Positions 47,110 through 60,600 of a stretch of 64,000 bases of DNA are shown here, piece after piece (positions within the stretch are counted from its first letter, which is position 1; every line of letters starts with the position of its first letter). The DNA lies in contig NW_022651110.1 of the NCBI RefSeq assembly GCF_004027225.2, positions 1 through 64,000 on the forward strand, in the 5' to 3' direction. The notes below the pieces were generated by a model. That model made no database searches. It was not told where the DNA came from and worked only from the letters and a program-made list of their open reading frames with translations. Position numbers and translations under genes: made by a program. Origin of the DNA: Strigops habroptila (taxonomy: Eukaryota; Chordata; Aves; Psittaciformes; Psittacidae).

Positions 47110-50100
47110 CATTGTCCTTTCCCGGTGCCGCTTCCCGGTGCCACTGCCTTTTCCCGTGCCCATTCCGGGTGCCCCTTCCTGGTCCCAGTGTCCCTTCCTA
47201 GTGCCCCTTCCCAGCCCTGTTGCCCCTTCCCATTCCCCTTCCCACTGGCATCCCCGCGGGGTGCAGCCGCACTGAGAAACGGAGTGACACACCCCCCCCC
47301 AAACTTCCCCGCTCCACCCTTTGGAGGGGGGCTGCGGGCTGGGGGTGCCCCCCATTTCTCGACGGGAAGCGGGGGGACACCGCAGTGTGGATCGCGGTTG
47401 GATCCCGGTTGGATCCTGAGCTCCCACAAGAAGCGCTGGGGCCAGGATGGGGAGGGGGGGGTGTCCTTCCCCCTCTGACCATCTGGAATCGTTTCCCCCC
47501 TCCCCTGTTCCTTTTGGGAAGCCGGGATCCGGCCCAGGCCTGGAGGCGGGAGGGGGCGGACAGCCAAGAGCCGTGCGCAGCGTCCCGGGGGGCCCTCTCT
47601 CTTCCCCCCTTCCCGCCCATCCCCTTCCTCCATCCCGATGCCTGTTTCCAATTAAATCCCTTTCCCGGCCCCTTTCCCGGCCCCTTTCCCGGCCCTTCGC
47701 TGGGGATGGGGCGGTGGGACCCCCCTTTTCCCCAATGCTCCATTTTGGGGGCGCTGTTGGGGGGTTTCTCCCTCCCCCCCCCCCCCTTCCCCACTGTCTA
47801 CACCCCCTCACATTCCTTGCTGGAAAAGCCATGGAAAGTCCTGGAAGTGTTTCCAGGCGTGAAAACGGGTTGGCATCGGGGGGGTGGACACACCACACAG
47901 GACAGCGTGTTTGGCCCCCCCAAAATCCTTCCCACAAGTGGGGTGAAGGCTCCGGCTCCATCCTTCCGTTGGGATTTGGGGCCCAATCCTGACCCCCAAC
48001 ACACAACCCCCTGGGGGGGTTTGATCCGGAGGGGACCCCACTTTTGGGGGTGGGACAAGGAACAACACCCCCCCCCGACGTGTCCCCGATGTCACTGAGC
48101 CACTTCCCTATGGGGCATCCCCTGCTTATGGGGCGCGGGACACACACACACACACACACACGATCCCCCCCTCCCGCCCCGGACCCTATTTGGGACACGG
48201 GGAGTTCAAGGGGGGGGAACACGTTGTCCTGTGTACCCCCTCTCGATGCCGACGCTCAAAGGGGGGGACACACGCGTAGCCTCGCCCCTCTATGGGGCGG
48301 GGCATGGGGCCGGGGCCGCTCCGCCCTCCCCCGGTCGTCCCCCCCCCCGCACATATTGCAACCGGTCGGCGGCAGAAGCGCTGCAGGGACCGGCACCGGC
48401 ACCGGGGCCCAACCGGTAAGACACCGATTTCCCCCCCCTCATCCCTTAAATCCCCCCCCCCCGCAACGCGCATCCCGCTCTCCCCATCCCACTGTGCGCA
48501 TTGGGGGGCACTCACTGAGGGGGTGGGACTCGGGTGTCCCCTCGGTGACCAAGTGACACCCTGGGGGGGGGTCAGGATGCGCGCCCCCCCCCCATGGTTT
48601 GGGGGTTCGGGGCTGGTTACCCCCCCCCCCCCATTGTCCGGGAGCTGGGATCTGCTCTGGCCCCACCAACATCTGGCCGGCAGCTGGAGGGGCCCCGGGG
48701 GGGCGGCCCCATGGACACCCCCCCCCGCCCCGATTTGGGCAGCGTTGAATGGATGCGGGGGCAGCCGCGGGGGGGGGGGGCATCACCCACTGGCACCCAC
48801 CGGGTGTGCAACAGGGTCCTGGCACCCATTTGAGTGTGTAAGAGGGTCCTGGCACCTCTGCGCCATCACCAGCACCCATTTGGGTGTGTAACAGGGTCCT
48901 GGCACCCATCTGGGTGTGCAAATGGGGTCCTGGCACCCATCTGGGTGTGCAAATGGGGTCCTGCCACCCACTGGGTGTGCAAATGAGATCCTGGCACCCA
49001 CCTGGGTGTGCAACAAGGTCCTGGCACCCACCAGGTGTGTAACAGGGTCCTGGCACCCACTGGGTGTGCAAATGGGGTCCTGGCACCCGTGTGGCCTCAC
49101 TGGCCCCCACCTCTGTGTCAGGGTGCGCCAGTACCCCCACTACAGCACCACTTGCAGCACCCACTTCATGTCCATCGTGCCCCTCGGTGTTGGGGTGCTG
49201 CTGGCTTGAGTGTCCCCCGAGGCCATGCCATGAGTCCCCAAGGTGTTGGGGGACCCCGAGGCCGCTCCATGGGTCCCCCAGGTGTTAGGGGACCCCGAGG
49301 CCGCTCCATGAGTCCCCCAGGTGTTGGGGGACCCCGAGGCCGCTCCATGGGTCCCCCAGGTGTTAGGGGACCCCGAGGCCGCTCCATGCGTCCCCCAGGT
49401 GTTAGGGGACCCCGAGGCCGCTCCATGAGTCCCCAAGGTGTTGGGGGACCCCGAGGCCGTTCCATGTGTCCCCAAGGTGCCGGAGGTCCCATGGTGGGGC
49501 AGTTCGGTGCCGTTGGCCACCCCTGAGGTCACGCCACATCACGCCTGCACACGCATGTCCCGTGTGCCGCAGCGGGGCACACGCGTGTCCCGCATCCCCC
49601 CGGCACCATCTGCCGCCGCCTCCGCCGCCGTTAAGCCCCAGCCGGGCCCCGGCTGCTCCCGCCTGATCCAATTTGCTCTGTCGGGATATTTTGGGAACAA
49701 TGGGCCCTCTGACCCCCTCAGCCCCGCGGGTGCTGGCGCCTGCTGGGGTGGGTGTGAGGGGACCCCCCGAGCTTGGTCCTACCCGGGTCCTGAGGGGCAC
49801 CCCGGACAGGATCCAAAGGCAGGATCCCAAGTAGGATCTGAGGCAAGATTCCAGGGCAGGGATCCCGGTACAGGATCCCGGTGTGGGGTCTGGAGCAGGA
49901 TCCCGGTACAGGATCCTGGGCAGGATCCCAGTTAAGAATTCCAGTACAGGATCCCAGGGGATGATCCTAGTGAAGATCCTGGTGCGGTTCTTGGTTTAGG
50001 ATCCCGGTTCACGATCCCGGGGCAGATCCTGGCGCCGATCCCGGGGCAGATCCCGATGTGGGATCCGATTCAGGATCCCGGTGCGGTTCCCGGTTCAGGG

Positions 50101-51358
50101 TCCTGGTGCAGACCCCGCTGCGGTTCCCGGTTCAGGATCCCGGTGCAGACCCCGGTGCGGTTCCCGGTTCAGGATCCCGGTGCAGACTCCGGTGCGATTC
50201 CCGGTGCGGATCCCGGGGTCCCGCCGCCCCCGTTCCCTCCTGTGGCTCCCCCCGGCTGCTGCCCCCGGGGCCGGGGCCGGGGCGGGGAACGGGAAGCGGC
50301 GGATGCTCGGCGGCGGCGGCGGCGGCTCCTCCCGGGGCCGGGGAGGGGGGTCCCGGGGCGGCGGGAGCGAGGGGCGGGGCCGGGGCACCGGGCGCGGCTG
50401 CGCGAGAGTTCGGGCGGCGGCGGGAGGCAGCGCTCGGCGGGATCGGCACCGGGACGGGACCGGCACCGGCACCGGCACCGGCACCGGGACGGGACGGGAC
50501 GGGACCAGGACCGGGACCGGGGTCGGGACGGGACCGGGACCGGGAGCGCACCGGGATCGGCACCGGGATCCTGAATTGGGACGGGACGGGACCGGGATCG
50601 CCACCGGAACGGGACGGCGCCGGCACCGGCCCCGGGACCGGCAGCGGCAGGGCACCGGGACCGGGACTGGACGGTACCGGGGCGGCGCCGGGGCAGCTGG
50701 AGGTGCGGCACCCGCGGGGCTCCTTCCTCCCCTCTTCTTCCTCTTCTTCCTCCCTCCCGGACTCTCCTGCTCCCCTCGGGGGTCCCGGTACCGGGTGCTG
50801 TGTGTGTCCCCTAAGCAGGGTCCTGTCCCTCGCTTTGGGGGGGGACACAGTACCGGCAGGGGGAGACGGTACCGGGTGCCCCATCCCTAACCAGGGCCTG
50901 GGGTACCCCAATCTAACTGGGCAGATGCCTGGTCCCCCTCCTTAATTTAGGGGGGGATTCCCCCAAACCAGGGCAAGGGGGACACCACCATGTCCCCTGC
51001 CCCTAATGTGGGGTGCACGGTTCCCCCCACTTTAACGGGACCCCAAAAGCAGGGGTGTCATTCCTGCGTCCCTCACCGGGATGGGGGGTTCCAGCTCTTC
51101 CCCCCTCTAAGAAGACACCGGGGGCTTCACCCCACAGCAGGTCCCCATGCCCCGGGAGGCTCTCGCTGTTTCCCCCCCCATCCCAAGTGTCCCCATGGTG
51201 GTGGAAGGATGGTCCCTGCGCCCCAAGGACCACAGGGGTGCAGCTCTTAGTGATGTGCCCCCAGATGTGGTCCCCCCGTCCCACCCGCTCTGCATGGTCC
51301 AGGCACCCTATGGAAGATCCCATCCCATCCCATCCCATCCCGTTTCTCCTGCCCCACA
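47110..51358. other. Spacer and probable S1PR2 5' untranslated region
   Basis: No coding gene is recognised. It includes a low-repeat block (47200-48200), a CpG block ending in a GTAAGA donor at 48417 that could be a noncoding exon, a repeat of about 31 bases, GGTCCTGGCACCCATCTGGG (48780-49090), a 39-base GTGTTGGGGGACCCCGAGGC repeat (49200-49480), GGATCCCGGTGCGGTTCCCG units (49800-50225), a CpG island (50260-50440) and GGGACCGGCACCGG units (50440-50690). Confidence 0.6.
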
Positions 51359-51437
51359 GGTCTCCAGCACGATGTCCTGGCAGCGCTGAGGTTGGTGGGA
51401 CAGGCGGCGAAGCGGAGCCGTGGCCGGTGAGGAAACC

Positions 51438-52487
51438 ATGGGGAGCATCTACAAGGAGTATTTCAACACGGAGAAGATCCGGGAGCACTACAACTACACC
51501 AAAGGGGGGTCGGAAAGCTCAGGCAGCACCTCGCGGTGGGTGATGTCCATCCTCATCGTTGTCTTGTGCTGCTTCATCGTGCTGCAGAACCTGCTGGTCC
51601 TCGTCTCCGTTTGCCGCAACAAGAAGTTTCACTCGGCCATGTACATCTTCATCGGGAACTTGGCGTTCTCGGACCTCCTGGCCGGGTTGGCTTTCATGGC
51701 CAACATCCTGCTCTCGGGATCCACCACCTTCAACCTGACGCCGGTGCAGTGGTTCGTGCGGGAGGGCACGGCCTTTGCCACCTTGGCCGCCTCCGTCTTC
51801 AGCTTGTTGGCCATCGCCATCGAGCGCCACGTGGCCATCACCAAGGTGAAGGTCTACAGCAGCGACAAGAACTGCCGCATGGTGCTGCTCATCGGCGCCT
51901 GTTGGGTCATCGCCGCTGCCATCGGCAGCCTCCCCATCATGGGCTGGAACTGCATGAGTGACCTGCGGGACTGCTCCACCGTCCTGCCCCTCTATTCCAA
52001 GCGCTACATCCTCTTCGTCATCACTATCTTCACCCTCATCCTCTTGGCCATCGTGGGGCTCTACAGCCGCATCTACTGCATCGTGCGCTCCAGCCACGCC
52101 GAGATCGCCACGGCCCACACCTTGGCACTGCTCAAGACCGTCACCATCGTCCTGGGAGCTTTCATCATCTGCTGGTTGCCGGCCTTCATCATCCTCCTCA
52201 TGGACGCATCCTGCGCGGTCCAGAAGTGCTGGATCCTTTATAAAGCCAACTACTTCTTCGCCTTCGCCACGCTCAACTCCGCGGCCAACCCCATCATCTA
52301 CACGCTGCGGAGCAAGGACATGCGCCGGGAGTTCCTGCGGGTGCTGTGCTGCGGCGTCGGGCGCCGGGGCCAGCCCCGCGGGCGCTGCGGGGTCCCGCTC
52401 CGCTCTTCCAGCTCTCTGGAACGCTGCACCCCGAAACACGACTTCCCCACCTCCCCCATCACCCGCGACTGCACCACCTCTGTCTAA
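51438..52487 (+). CDS. S1PR2: Sphingosine-1-phosphate receptor 2
   Basis: Class A GPCR for S1P, coupling to G12/13, Gq and Gi in mammals. One coding exon of 349 aa (human 353). It starts MGSIYKEYFN with HYNYTK, a glycosylation site shared with human. TM1 to TM7 are evident. TM3 has WFVREGTAF with the Arg-Glu head-group pair. The ERH motif and IAIERHVAITKVK are kept, as are ECL2 [22 protein letters not shown]6 IICWLPAFI and TM7 NSAANPIIYTLRS. A Cys pair follows TM7 (VLCCG) for palmitoylation, and the tail keeps LRSSSSLER as in human. An in-frame GTG at 51420 precedes the ATG but is not needed. The acceptor at 51359 ends an upstream intron. Confidence 0.97.
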   Translation: MGSIYKEYFNTEKIREHYNYTKGGSESSGSTSRWVMSILIVVLCCFIVLQNLLVLVSVCRNKKFHSAMYIFIGNLAFSDLLAGLAFMANILLSGSTTFNLTPVQWFVREGTAFATLAASVFSLLAIAIERHVAITKVKVYSSDKNCRMVLLIGACWVIAAAIGSLPIMGWNCMSDLRDCSTVLPLYSKRYILFVITIFTLILLAIVGLYSRIYCIVRSSHAEIATAHTLALLKTVTIVLGAFIICWLPAFIILLMDASCAVQKCWILYKANYFFAFATLNSAANPIIYTLRSKDMRREFLRVLCCGVGRRGQPRGRCGVPLRSSSSLERCTPKHDFPTSPITRDCTTSV

Positions 52488-54290
52488 AGCAGGGTGCCCC
52501 ATGGCTGTGCCCTATGGCCAGTGGTACGACGGGAGCGGGGAGGGAATGGGGGGGGGGGGGTATTATCCTTAGGTACGGATGGACCATTGCACCTTTATCC
52601 CCGCCGGCGACGCTCCGGTTGGGAATGCCGCGGCGGCCCGCGCGCGCGCACGGACACGCGTGTGGCTCTTCCCATGCCCTGCCCCGGCCCCGGGGCTCCC
52701 GCCGGGACCTGTCGGACGGGTCCCGGGGCCGCTCCCACGGCGCCAATGGGCAAATCCTCTGCCCCCGGCTGCTCCCGGCGCCGTGGGTGGCTCCGGCCGC
52801 GGCTCCAGCCCGGAGCGGGGGCTCCGCTGGGAAAACCGGGCCTTGGGGGGGGGGGGGGGGGGCAACACAATTGGGGTGTCCCTGTGTCCCCCCCCTCCCC
52901 TCCCATGGACCCTGCTCCATGCTCTTACCGTGTGCTGGCACACGGAGCGGGGGGGCCGCATCTGGGCCGGTCCGCCGGGATCACCCCATATCCCACCCCC
53001 GAACCCCCTTTTATCCCCTGTGACCCCCCCCCCCAAAGGGCAACGGTTGTATTAAAGCGGCGCTTTTCCATCCGCCTCCTCCTCCTTCCTGCACCTATCG
53101 CCCCCAGGTGCACAAACGGGGCTGGATGAGGACACTCATAGGGGAGCCCCCCCCGCCCGCCCCGGGGAGCTGTTTTGGGGGGTTTTTTTTGGTGCTTTCA
53201 CAGCAGCTTCCCCATGGCGGCGGTTTGGGCTGCGCCAAGGGAGGGAGGGGGGGACACATGTGTGAGTGTCCCCCCCCCATCCTCGCAGCCCCCATCCCTA
53301 CTCCTGCCCCATTCCAACCCCTTTGTGCCTCCCCTGGTGCCGACTCGGCCCCAGCACCCCGGAGCTGCTGCGATGTGGCCCCGTTTCCTCCCCTGTCGGG
53401 GTGCAGCGGAAACGGTGGGGGGGTGTTTCGCTTCCTTTCCACCCTCGGCGGGACGGGTCCCCACGTTGTCAGCCGTCGGGTGCCCCCGCAGTGACCCGCG
53501 GAGCCTCGGGGGTGCCGGGGATGGGAAACTCCGACGTTTCCTCATCGCTTTGGCTGCGTGAGGCCAGGCACGGGGACCCCCGCGCTGCCGCGGGGATGGG
53601 GATGGATGGGGATGGGGGGAATCCCGTGGGAACGCCGGGATTCAAGCAAAACGAGCGGGAACCACCGTTGGTTGGGTCGAGGCACCTAAAAGGGGGTTCG
53701 ATGCCCCAGTGAGGGGCTGAGGAGGCCATAGGGGGGCTCAAGGAGGTGGGGGGGGGCCCGGCACGGGGGGGTTTGCACATCCTCACACACATGTGCGAGG
53801 GGTGGCGGGTCCTGAAGGAGCCCCATAGGGCTCTGCTGCCCCATGGCGGGGTCCCACCCTTTGGGGGGGCACCTCCTCCCCCCATTCCTGCCATGGAACA
53901 GCCCGTCCTGGGGGAGGGGGTGTGTGTGTCCGTGTGGTACAGCCCACCCCCCACATCCCACAATCGTACAGCTCATTCCCCCCCCTTCCCCACAGTGGAA
54001 CAGTCCATTCCCCCCTTCCCCACAGTAGTACAGTCCATTCCCCCCCTCTTTCCCCACAGTGGTACAGCCCATTCAATCCATCCCAACAGTGCTACAACCC
54101 TTTCCTCCCAGCCTCACAGTGGTACAGCCCATTCCCCCCCTTCCCCAACAGTGGTACAGCCCGATCCCCTCTAGGATGGGACCCGTGTTATCCCCGCATT
54201 CCCGCAGTGCTCTGGCCCGTGCCCCCCCTTTCCCCAGCCTCCAGTGGTACGTCCTGTGTCCCCCATCCCCGCAGTGGTACGGTCCCCCTT
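52488..54290. other. S1PR2 3' UTR and spacer to DNMT1
   Basis: ATTAAA at 53051-53056 is the likely S1PR2 poly(A) signal. The rest is GC-rich single-copy sequence to about 53900, then a repeat of CACAGTGGTACAGCCCATTC units of about 28 bases (53935-54290) abutting the DNMT1 promoter. No other gene is seen. Confidence 0.6.
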
Positions 54291-54632
54291 AAGGCGGCCC
54301 CTCCCGCCCGACCCGGTCGGGAGCGCATCTCCCGGGGCCGCCCCGCTCCGGTACCGAGCCCGGTCCCGCCTCCTTCCCTCTGTGTGTGTGTCCGTCCCGG
54401 GGGGGGGGAGGGGGTCCCCCGCTCCGCCCGTCCCCGGGAGGAGCCTCATTTCCCCTCGTCCATCATGGTGTGTCCGTCCGTGTCCCCCCTCCCGCGCCGA
54501 ATGGTCTCTCCCGCTCTCACTGCCCCCCCCCTCCCGCCGCCGCCGTGGTCTCGCCCGGCGCCGCCCCGCCTCCGCCGCTGTTTTCCCGCGAACCCGCCGC
54601 CCGCTCCCGCCGCCGCCGTCGCCGCCGCCCCG
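54290..54632 (+). promoter_or_regulatory. DNMT1: DNMT1 CpG-island promoter and 5' UTR
   Basis: CpG-dense block directly before the DNMT1 start codon, lacking a TATA box. Its boundary with the upstream minisatellite is sharp. Confidence 0.6.
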
Positions 54633-57600
54633 ATGCCGGCCCGGGCCGCGCCGCTGCCCCCGGCCCCGCTGCCCGCCGAGCTGCGCCGACGGTGAGTCCG
54701 GGCCCCGGGCTCCGCTCTGACACCTTCCCCCCCCCTCCCGGGGCTCCGGTTTGACACCCACCCCCCCCTCCCCACCGGGCTGTGTTACCCTGCGCTGACA
54801 CCCCCCAGCACTGCATTGGTACCCCCCAATACAGCACTGCACTGACCCCATTGCAGTGCGCTGACACCCCCCGGCACTGCATTGGTACCCCCATTGCAGT
54901 GCACTGGCACCCCCCGGCACTGCATTGGTACCCCTCGCTATAACACTGCACTAGTACCCCCATTGCAGTGCGCTGACACCCCCCGGCACTGCATTGGTAA
55001 CCCCCAATATAGCACGGCACTGACCCCATTGCAGTGCGCTGACACCCCTCGGCACTGCATGGGTACCCCCCAATACAGCACTGCACTGACCCTATTGCAG
55101 TGTGCTGACACCCCCCAGCACTGCATTGGTAACCCCTGATATAACACTGCACTGGTACCCCCATTGCAGTGCGCTGACACCTCCCGGCACTGCATTGGTA
55201 ACCCCCAATATAGCACGGCACTGACCCCATTGCAGTTCACTGACACCCCCCGGCACTGCATTGGTACCCCCCAATATAGCACTGCACTGACCTCATTGCA
55301 GTGTGCTGACACCCCCAGCACTGCATTGGTAACCCCCAATACAGCACTGCACTGACCCCATTGCAGTGCGCTGACACCCCCCGGCACTGCATTGGTACCC
55401 CCCAGTATAGCACGGCACTGACCCCATTGCAGTGCACTGACACTCCTGGCACTGCATTGGTACCCCCTGATATAACACTGCACTGACACCCCCCGGCACT
55501 GCATTGGTACCCCCCAACATAGCATGGCACTGACCCCGTTGCAGTGCACTGACACCCCCTGGCACTGCACTGGTACCCCCCAATACAGCACCGCGCTGAC
55601 CCCATTGCAGTGCCCTGGCACCCCCTGGCACTGCATTGGTGCCCCCCAATACAGCACTGCGCTGACCCCATTGCAGTGCCCTGGCGCTGCACTGGTACCC
55701 CCCAATACAGCACTGCGCTGACCCCATTGCAGTGCACTGCCAGCCCCCAGGCACTGCACAGCACTGGCCTGACCCCCCTCTCCCCCCCCCAGCATTGCAC
55801 TGACACGCTTCCAGCTTTGCACTGTATTGCACTGACACCTCCCTGCAGTGCACTGACAGCCCCTGCCATGGCACTGCAGTGACCCCCCCACAGTGCAGGG
55901 ACCCCAGTGCTGCATCCCCTTTGCAGTGCCACGCACAGCCTCCCCATGCACTGCACCCCCCCACTGCATCACTGCAACCCCTGTGCCATGACTTGAGCCT
56001 TAACACTGCTCTGACCCCCCCCAATGCAGTGCCCAGACCTCCCCCCATATACAGTGCCCTGACCCCCTGAATGCAGTGCCTTGACCCCCCCCCCAATGCA
56101 GTGCCCTGATACCCCCCACCCCCCAATGCAATGCTCTGTCCCCCCATCACCCTCGAAGCCCAACCAGGGGTCATCCCCCATGGTGCAGCCCTGACCCCCA
56201 GTTTCAGGGGGTTCCGTGCCCCTGGGGGGGCCCTCGGGGTGCTCCTGCCCCACAGCCGGGCCCCACGTGGCGGTGGGGACACCGGCTTTGTCCCCACACT
56301 GCCGCTTGGGGCAGGGAGCGAAGGTGCATCCGGGCCTGGTTGGGGGGACCCAAAGGGGAACCCCAACTTCCCATGTGTTGTGAAGTGGAGGGGGGGGCAC
56401 AGGAATCCCTTCTTGAATGCGGGAAGCGGAAGCATTCCCTTGGGATTGGGGGGGGGGGGGTTTGTGCCATCCCCGTCCTCGCTCCGGAGGGATCCCCGTG
56501 TCTCGTCCCGCTGGGAGGGCACATGGAAGGGTTGGCGTTTCCTGCGCCGTATTCCCGGCCGGCTATTGTCCCTTCCGCTCGGCTCCCGGCATCCCCTGGC
56601 CGCGGCCGGCGGGAAGGGAAGAAGGGAAGGGAAGGGGGGGCCCCACGCTCCCCGGCTGCCGTTCCCCGGTGCGGCGGCTGCGCGGCACATCCCGACCTTC
56701 CCTTGGTGCCCACCGGCGTTCCATGGCCGTCCTCAAGCCCAGGTGCCGAGGGTGGGAATGGGATGGGAATGGGGTGGGAATGTCGCCTTCCTGCCTTTTG
56801 GGTGGTGGGGACCCCCCCTTCCTTCCTGCTGGCGTGGGAGCAGGAAGCCAAAAGAGCTGGAGAGATCCCACCCCATATCCCGGTGGAAGCGTTCCTGGGG
56901 GGCGGCTGCTTTGGCTAATGGGTTCCCCATTCCAGCGGGGGCAGCACCGGGAATGGGGGGGCTCCTCCTCGCTGTGGGGCTGCGGCTCGTCCCCACAGTG
57001 TCCCCCCGCCATGGGAAGGCGACACGTGGCTTCTCCTCTATGGGGTTTGTCGCTGTCTGGGGGGATCCTTTGGGTACCAGCATCTGTTCCCGGCCCCCCC
57101 TCCCGTTATTCCCTCTCTCCGGTGAGTTCGGCCCCGCGTTGCCGGCGCCATTCCCGGCGCCTTGGGTGCGATGTTGGGATGCGGTGTCACTGCATGGGCT
57201 GACCTTGCTCTTCCCTTTGCAGGCTGCAGGACTTGGAGCGGGATGAAGACACCCTGAGCGAGAAGGTGAGTGGAGCACCGGGAGCCGCTTTCCCAGCTCC
57301 GTTTGGGCACCGCCGTCACGTGCCGCTCCCACATCCCCAGTCGGGATGCTCCGGCGGGATACGACTCCTGCTCTTCAGCGGTGCCTCTTTGGTCCCGCAA
57401 GGCTTTGGGGGTGCAGGGTGGGGGGGGAGCGGTGTGGCGGGCTGGCCGGGTGAGCCCCCCCTCCCCGTGTCTCCCTTGCTGGCCCAGCTCCCCGGACCCG
57501 GTGTCGGCGCTGGCCGTTGGCATATGGAAACCACCGTCACCTCCTAGCAGGAAGGGTCCCCGTGAGCCGGGTGAGCGGCGCCCGCATTCGGAGCCAGCGG

Positions 57601-60600
57601 CGCTTGGGCACCGCCGCCGCCCGCCCCACGCCGTCCCCTCCGTCCCCGCAGGAGAGCGTCAAGGAGAAGCTGAGCCTCATCCATGGCTTCCTCCAAGCCG
57701 ATGTCCAGAACCAGTTGAGCGAGCTGGAAGCCAAACTCCGCTGCGAGGAGCTCTCGGAGGTGGGGTTTGGGGTGTCGGGTTGTGGCGGTTCCGTAGCGTT
57801 GGAGCCGGGTGGTTTATCCGTGGCTCTTCCCATCCAGGAGAGGTACCTGGCCAAGGTGAAAGCCTTGTTGCACCAAGAGCTCTCGGCGGAGAATGGGGCC
57901 GCGGCGCCGCTGGGGCCGGCGGCCAACGGGTGCTCCAGGAACGGCGCCTACGGCAGCGACGAGGACTCGGAGCGAGCGGGAGCCAATGGGGAAGATGACA
58001 GTGCCATGGAGCTGGAGGAAGCCGCTGCCTCCTCTTCCTCCTCATCCACGCCGCGGGTGCGCAAGGCCCGGAGGAGCCGCTCCAACGGGGAGAGCAAAAG
58101 TAACGGCGCCCTTTGGTTTTCCAGCTTTTCCCAATGCCGTCATTTCTCGGCAGTAAATGCCGAGCCGGGAGCACGATGATTCCCAGAGGGATTGAGAGCA
58201 CCTCTGGAAGGGTTTGGGAGCCCCTTGCCTTGCTGCGGGGTGGTGGGATGCAGGAAGAGGGGTGCGAAGGGAAGGGCAGCAGGTCCCCATTGCTGACACG
58301 ATCCCTTATTGTATTCCCAACAGAGTCTCCCGCCAGTTCTCGGGTCACTCGGAGCTCCGGCCGGCAGCCGACCATCCTGAGCATGCTCTCCAAAGGGTCA
58401 GTACAGCAGCAGGGTTGGGGTCTCCGTCTCCTTTACCGCGTTCCCCAGGAGCCTTCATCCTCTTCTTCCTCTCTCTGCCATCTGGAGCCGATGGGTTTGA
58501 TCCCAAGCTCCATAAGACCAGCCTTGGGGATGGGTTGGTGCTCATCCCGTCCCAGCCTCTCCTGCTGTTGGGTTGATCCGTTGCCTTTCAAACCCGCAGG
58601 TCCACCAAGCGGAAATCGGAGGAGGTCAATGGGGAAGTGAAGCTGGAAGTGATGAACGTGGAGAAGGAGGAAGAGGAGCTGGAGGAGAAGGTGGGTGCCG
58701 AGGGCTTGGATGGGCCGAGTAGAGCATGTCGGCTCTTTGGTCTCCTCTTAACACTCCCCTTTGCTTCTCCCTCCAGGAACAAGATGAGAAGAGGATTAGA
58801 ATTGAGAGCAAAGAAGGGTGAGGAGGAAGGAGATGCCTCTTGGTGCCTCTTTGACACCGCTCCAGCTCTTCATCCCTTTGTCTTTCCCTCTTTTACCCCC
58901 AGGTTGGAGATGAAAGATGAACTGACTCTGATTAAAACCCCACCACCCGCTAAAGTGAGTTCCTTCTCCTCCATCCCTGCATTGCATTGGGTACTTGGGC
59001 TCTTCTTGACTCTTCCCAACCTCTTCCAGACCACCCCTCCCAAGTGCATCGACTGCCGGCAGTACCTGGACGATCCCGACCTCAAGTTCTTCCAAGGGGA
59101 TCCCGATGATGCCGTAAGGGATTCAAGGTTCCTTCCGTGGGCGCGGGCAGAGCCGGGGTGCTCACGGGAGCGTTGACGTCCTGCTCTCACCCTGCTTCAG
59201 CTGGAGGAGCCGGAGATGCTGACGGATGAGCGCTTGTCCCTCTTTGATGCCAATGAGGACGGCTTTGAGAGCTATGAGGACCTGCCGCAGCACAAGGTCA
59301 CCTCCTTCAGGTGAGACCCTCTGGGAATTGGGTTATCCCAAGCCCTCGGAGTCGCAAATCCCATGGGACAACGTGTTGAGCCGCCGCCTCTGTCCCTCCC
59401 CAGTGTCTACGACAAGAGAGGCCACTTGTGCCCCTTTGACACCGGCCTGATCGAGAGGAACATCGAGTTGTACTTCAGTGGGGCTGTGAAGCCCATCTAT
59501 GATGACAACCCTTGTCTGGATGGTGAGTTGCACACGGAAGAACCTCAGGGGCTGCAGAGAGGAGGGTTTGTCACCTCGAATGTCTCAGGCAACGTGAATG
59601 GGACCCTTGCGGTGCTTCATCATCTGCTTGAGGTTGGTTTTGGGGGTTATTGGAGAGGGAAACGTGTGTTTTCCTGCTTCCAGGTGGGGTGAGAGCCAAG
59701 AAGTTGGGTCCCATAAACGCCTGGTGGATCACGGGCTTCGATGGAGGGGAGAAGGCTTTGATCGGCTTCACCACAGGTGGGTGAGCGTTGATGCCCGTGG
59801 CTTGGGATTTCCATCTCTACCGTGTATCCCTCTCCTGAAGGAGCTTCATTTGGCTCCATGGGCTTTGCCGTCACCAGGAACTTGCACCAGCAAGGATGTG
59901 GTGAGGTGCAGGACCACGCAGAAGCTTTATTGAGCTCTGGATATGGGGTTTGGATGGAGTTTTCTCCTTGCTCTGGAGCTTACCCCCTGTTTGAGGGCTC
60001 TGTGGCTCTTCTACTCCATGCCCCAGGCTTTTGGGCCAGGTTTGAGTTGAGGAAGGTCTTGGAGGGACACCCAACCCTTGGCTCTCTGTCCTTGCTGCCT
60101 TGGTCACGCTCTCTGTAGGCAAACTGGGGCAAGAAGCTGATATTTGGGGGGCGTTAAAAGCTTTTCCCCTTCACCATTTGGGCAAGGAACCCTTCCAGTA
60201 ACCTGGTGGCATCTCCTGAGCTTCAACAGATGGAATTTGTAGTGACAGGAAAGCGATCCTTGCCTTGGCTTTGGTGTCTCATTAGATAGATGGAGTGTCC
60301 CACCTCACTTCCCCATTGCTTTGGGGGTGACAGTTGAGTGACCGTGGGTCCTGGTGGAGCTGCGCACTCAGCTCTTGGTGCTTGCTCTTCCCCTCCTCGG
60401 GAAGTCCTCCTTCATCCCTAAATCCCCCTAAACCATGGGATACGTGTGCCGCAGCCTTCGCGGATTACATCCTGATGGAGCCCAGCGAGGAGTACGCGCC
60501 CATCTTCGCCCTCATGCAAGAGAAGATCTACATGAGCAAGATCGTGGTGGAGTTCCTGCAGAACAACCGCGACGTCAGCTACGAGGATCTGCTCAACAAG

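Noticed and set aside
46923-47110. Plus-strand gene starting MMSSGTSDGGGSGR with an acidic stretch
   Set aside because: Lies in the MRPL4 promoter, has no clear donor and no recognisable relatives. It could be a divergent transcript but cannot be supported.
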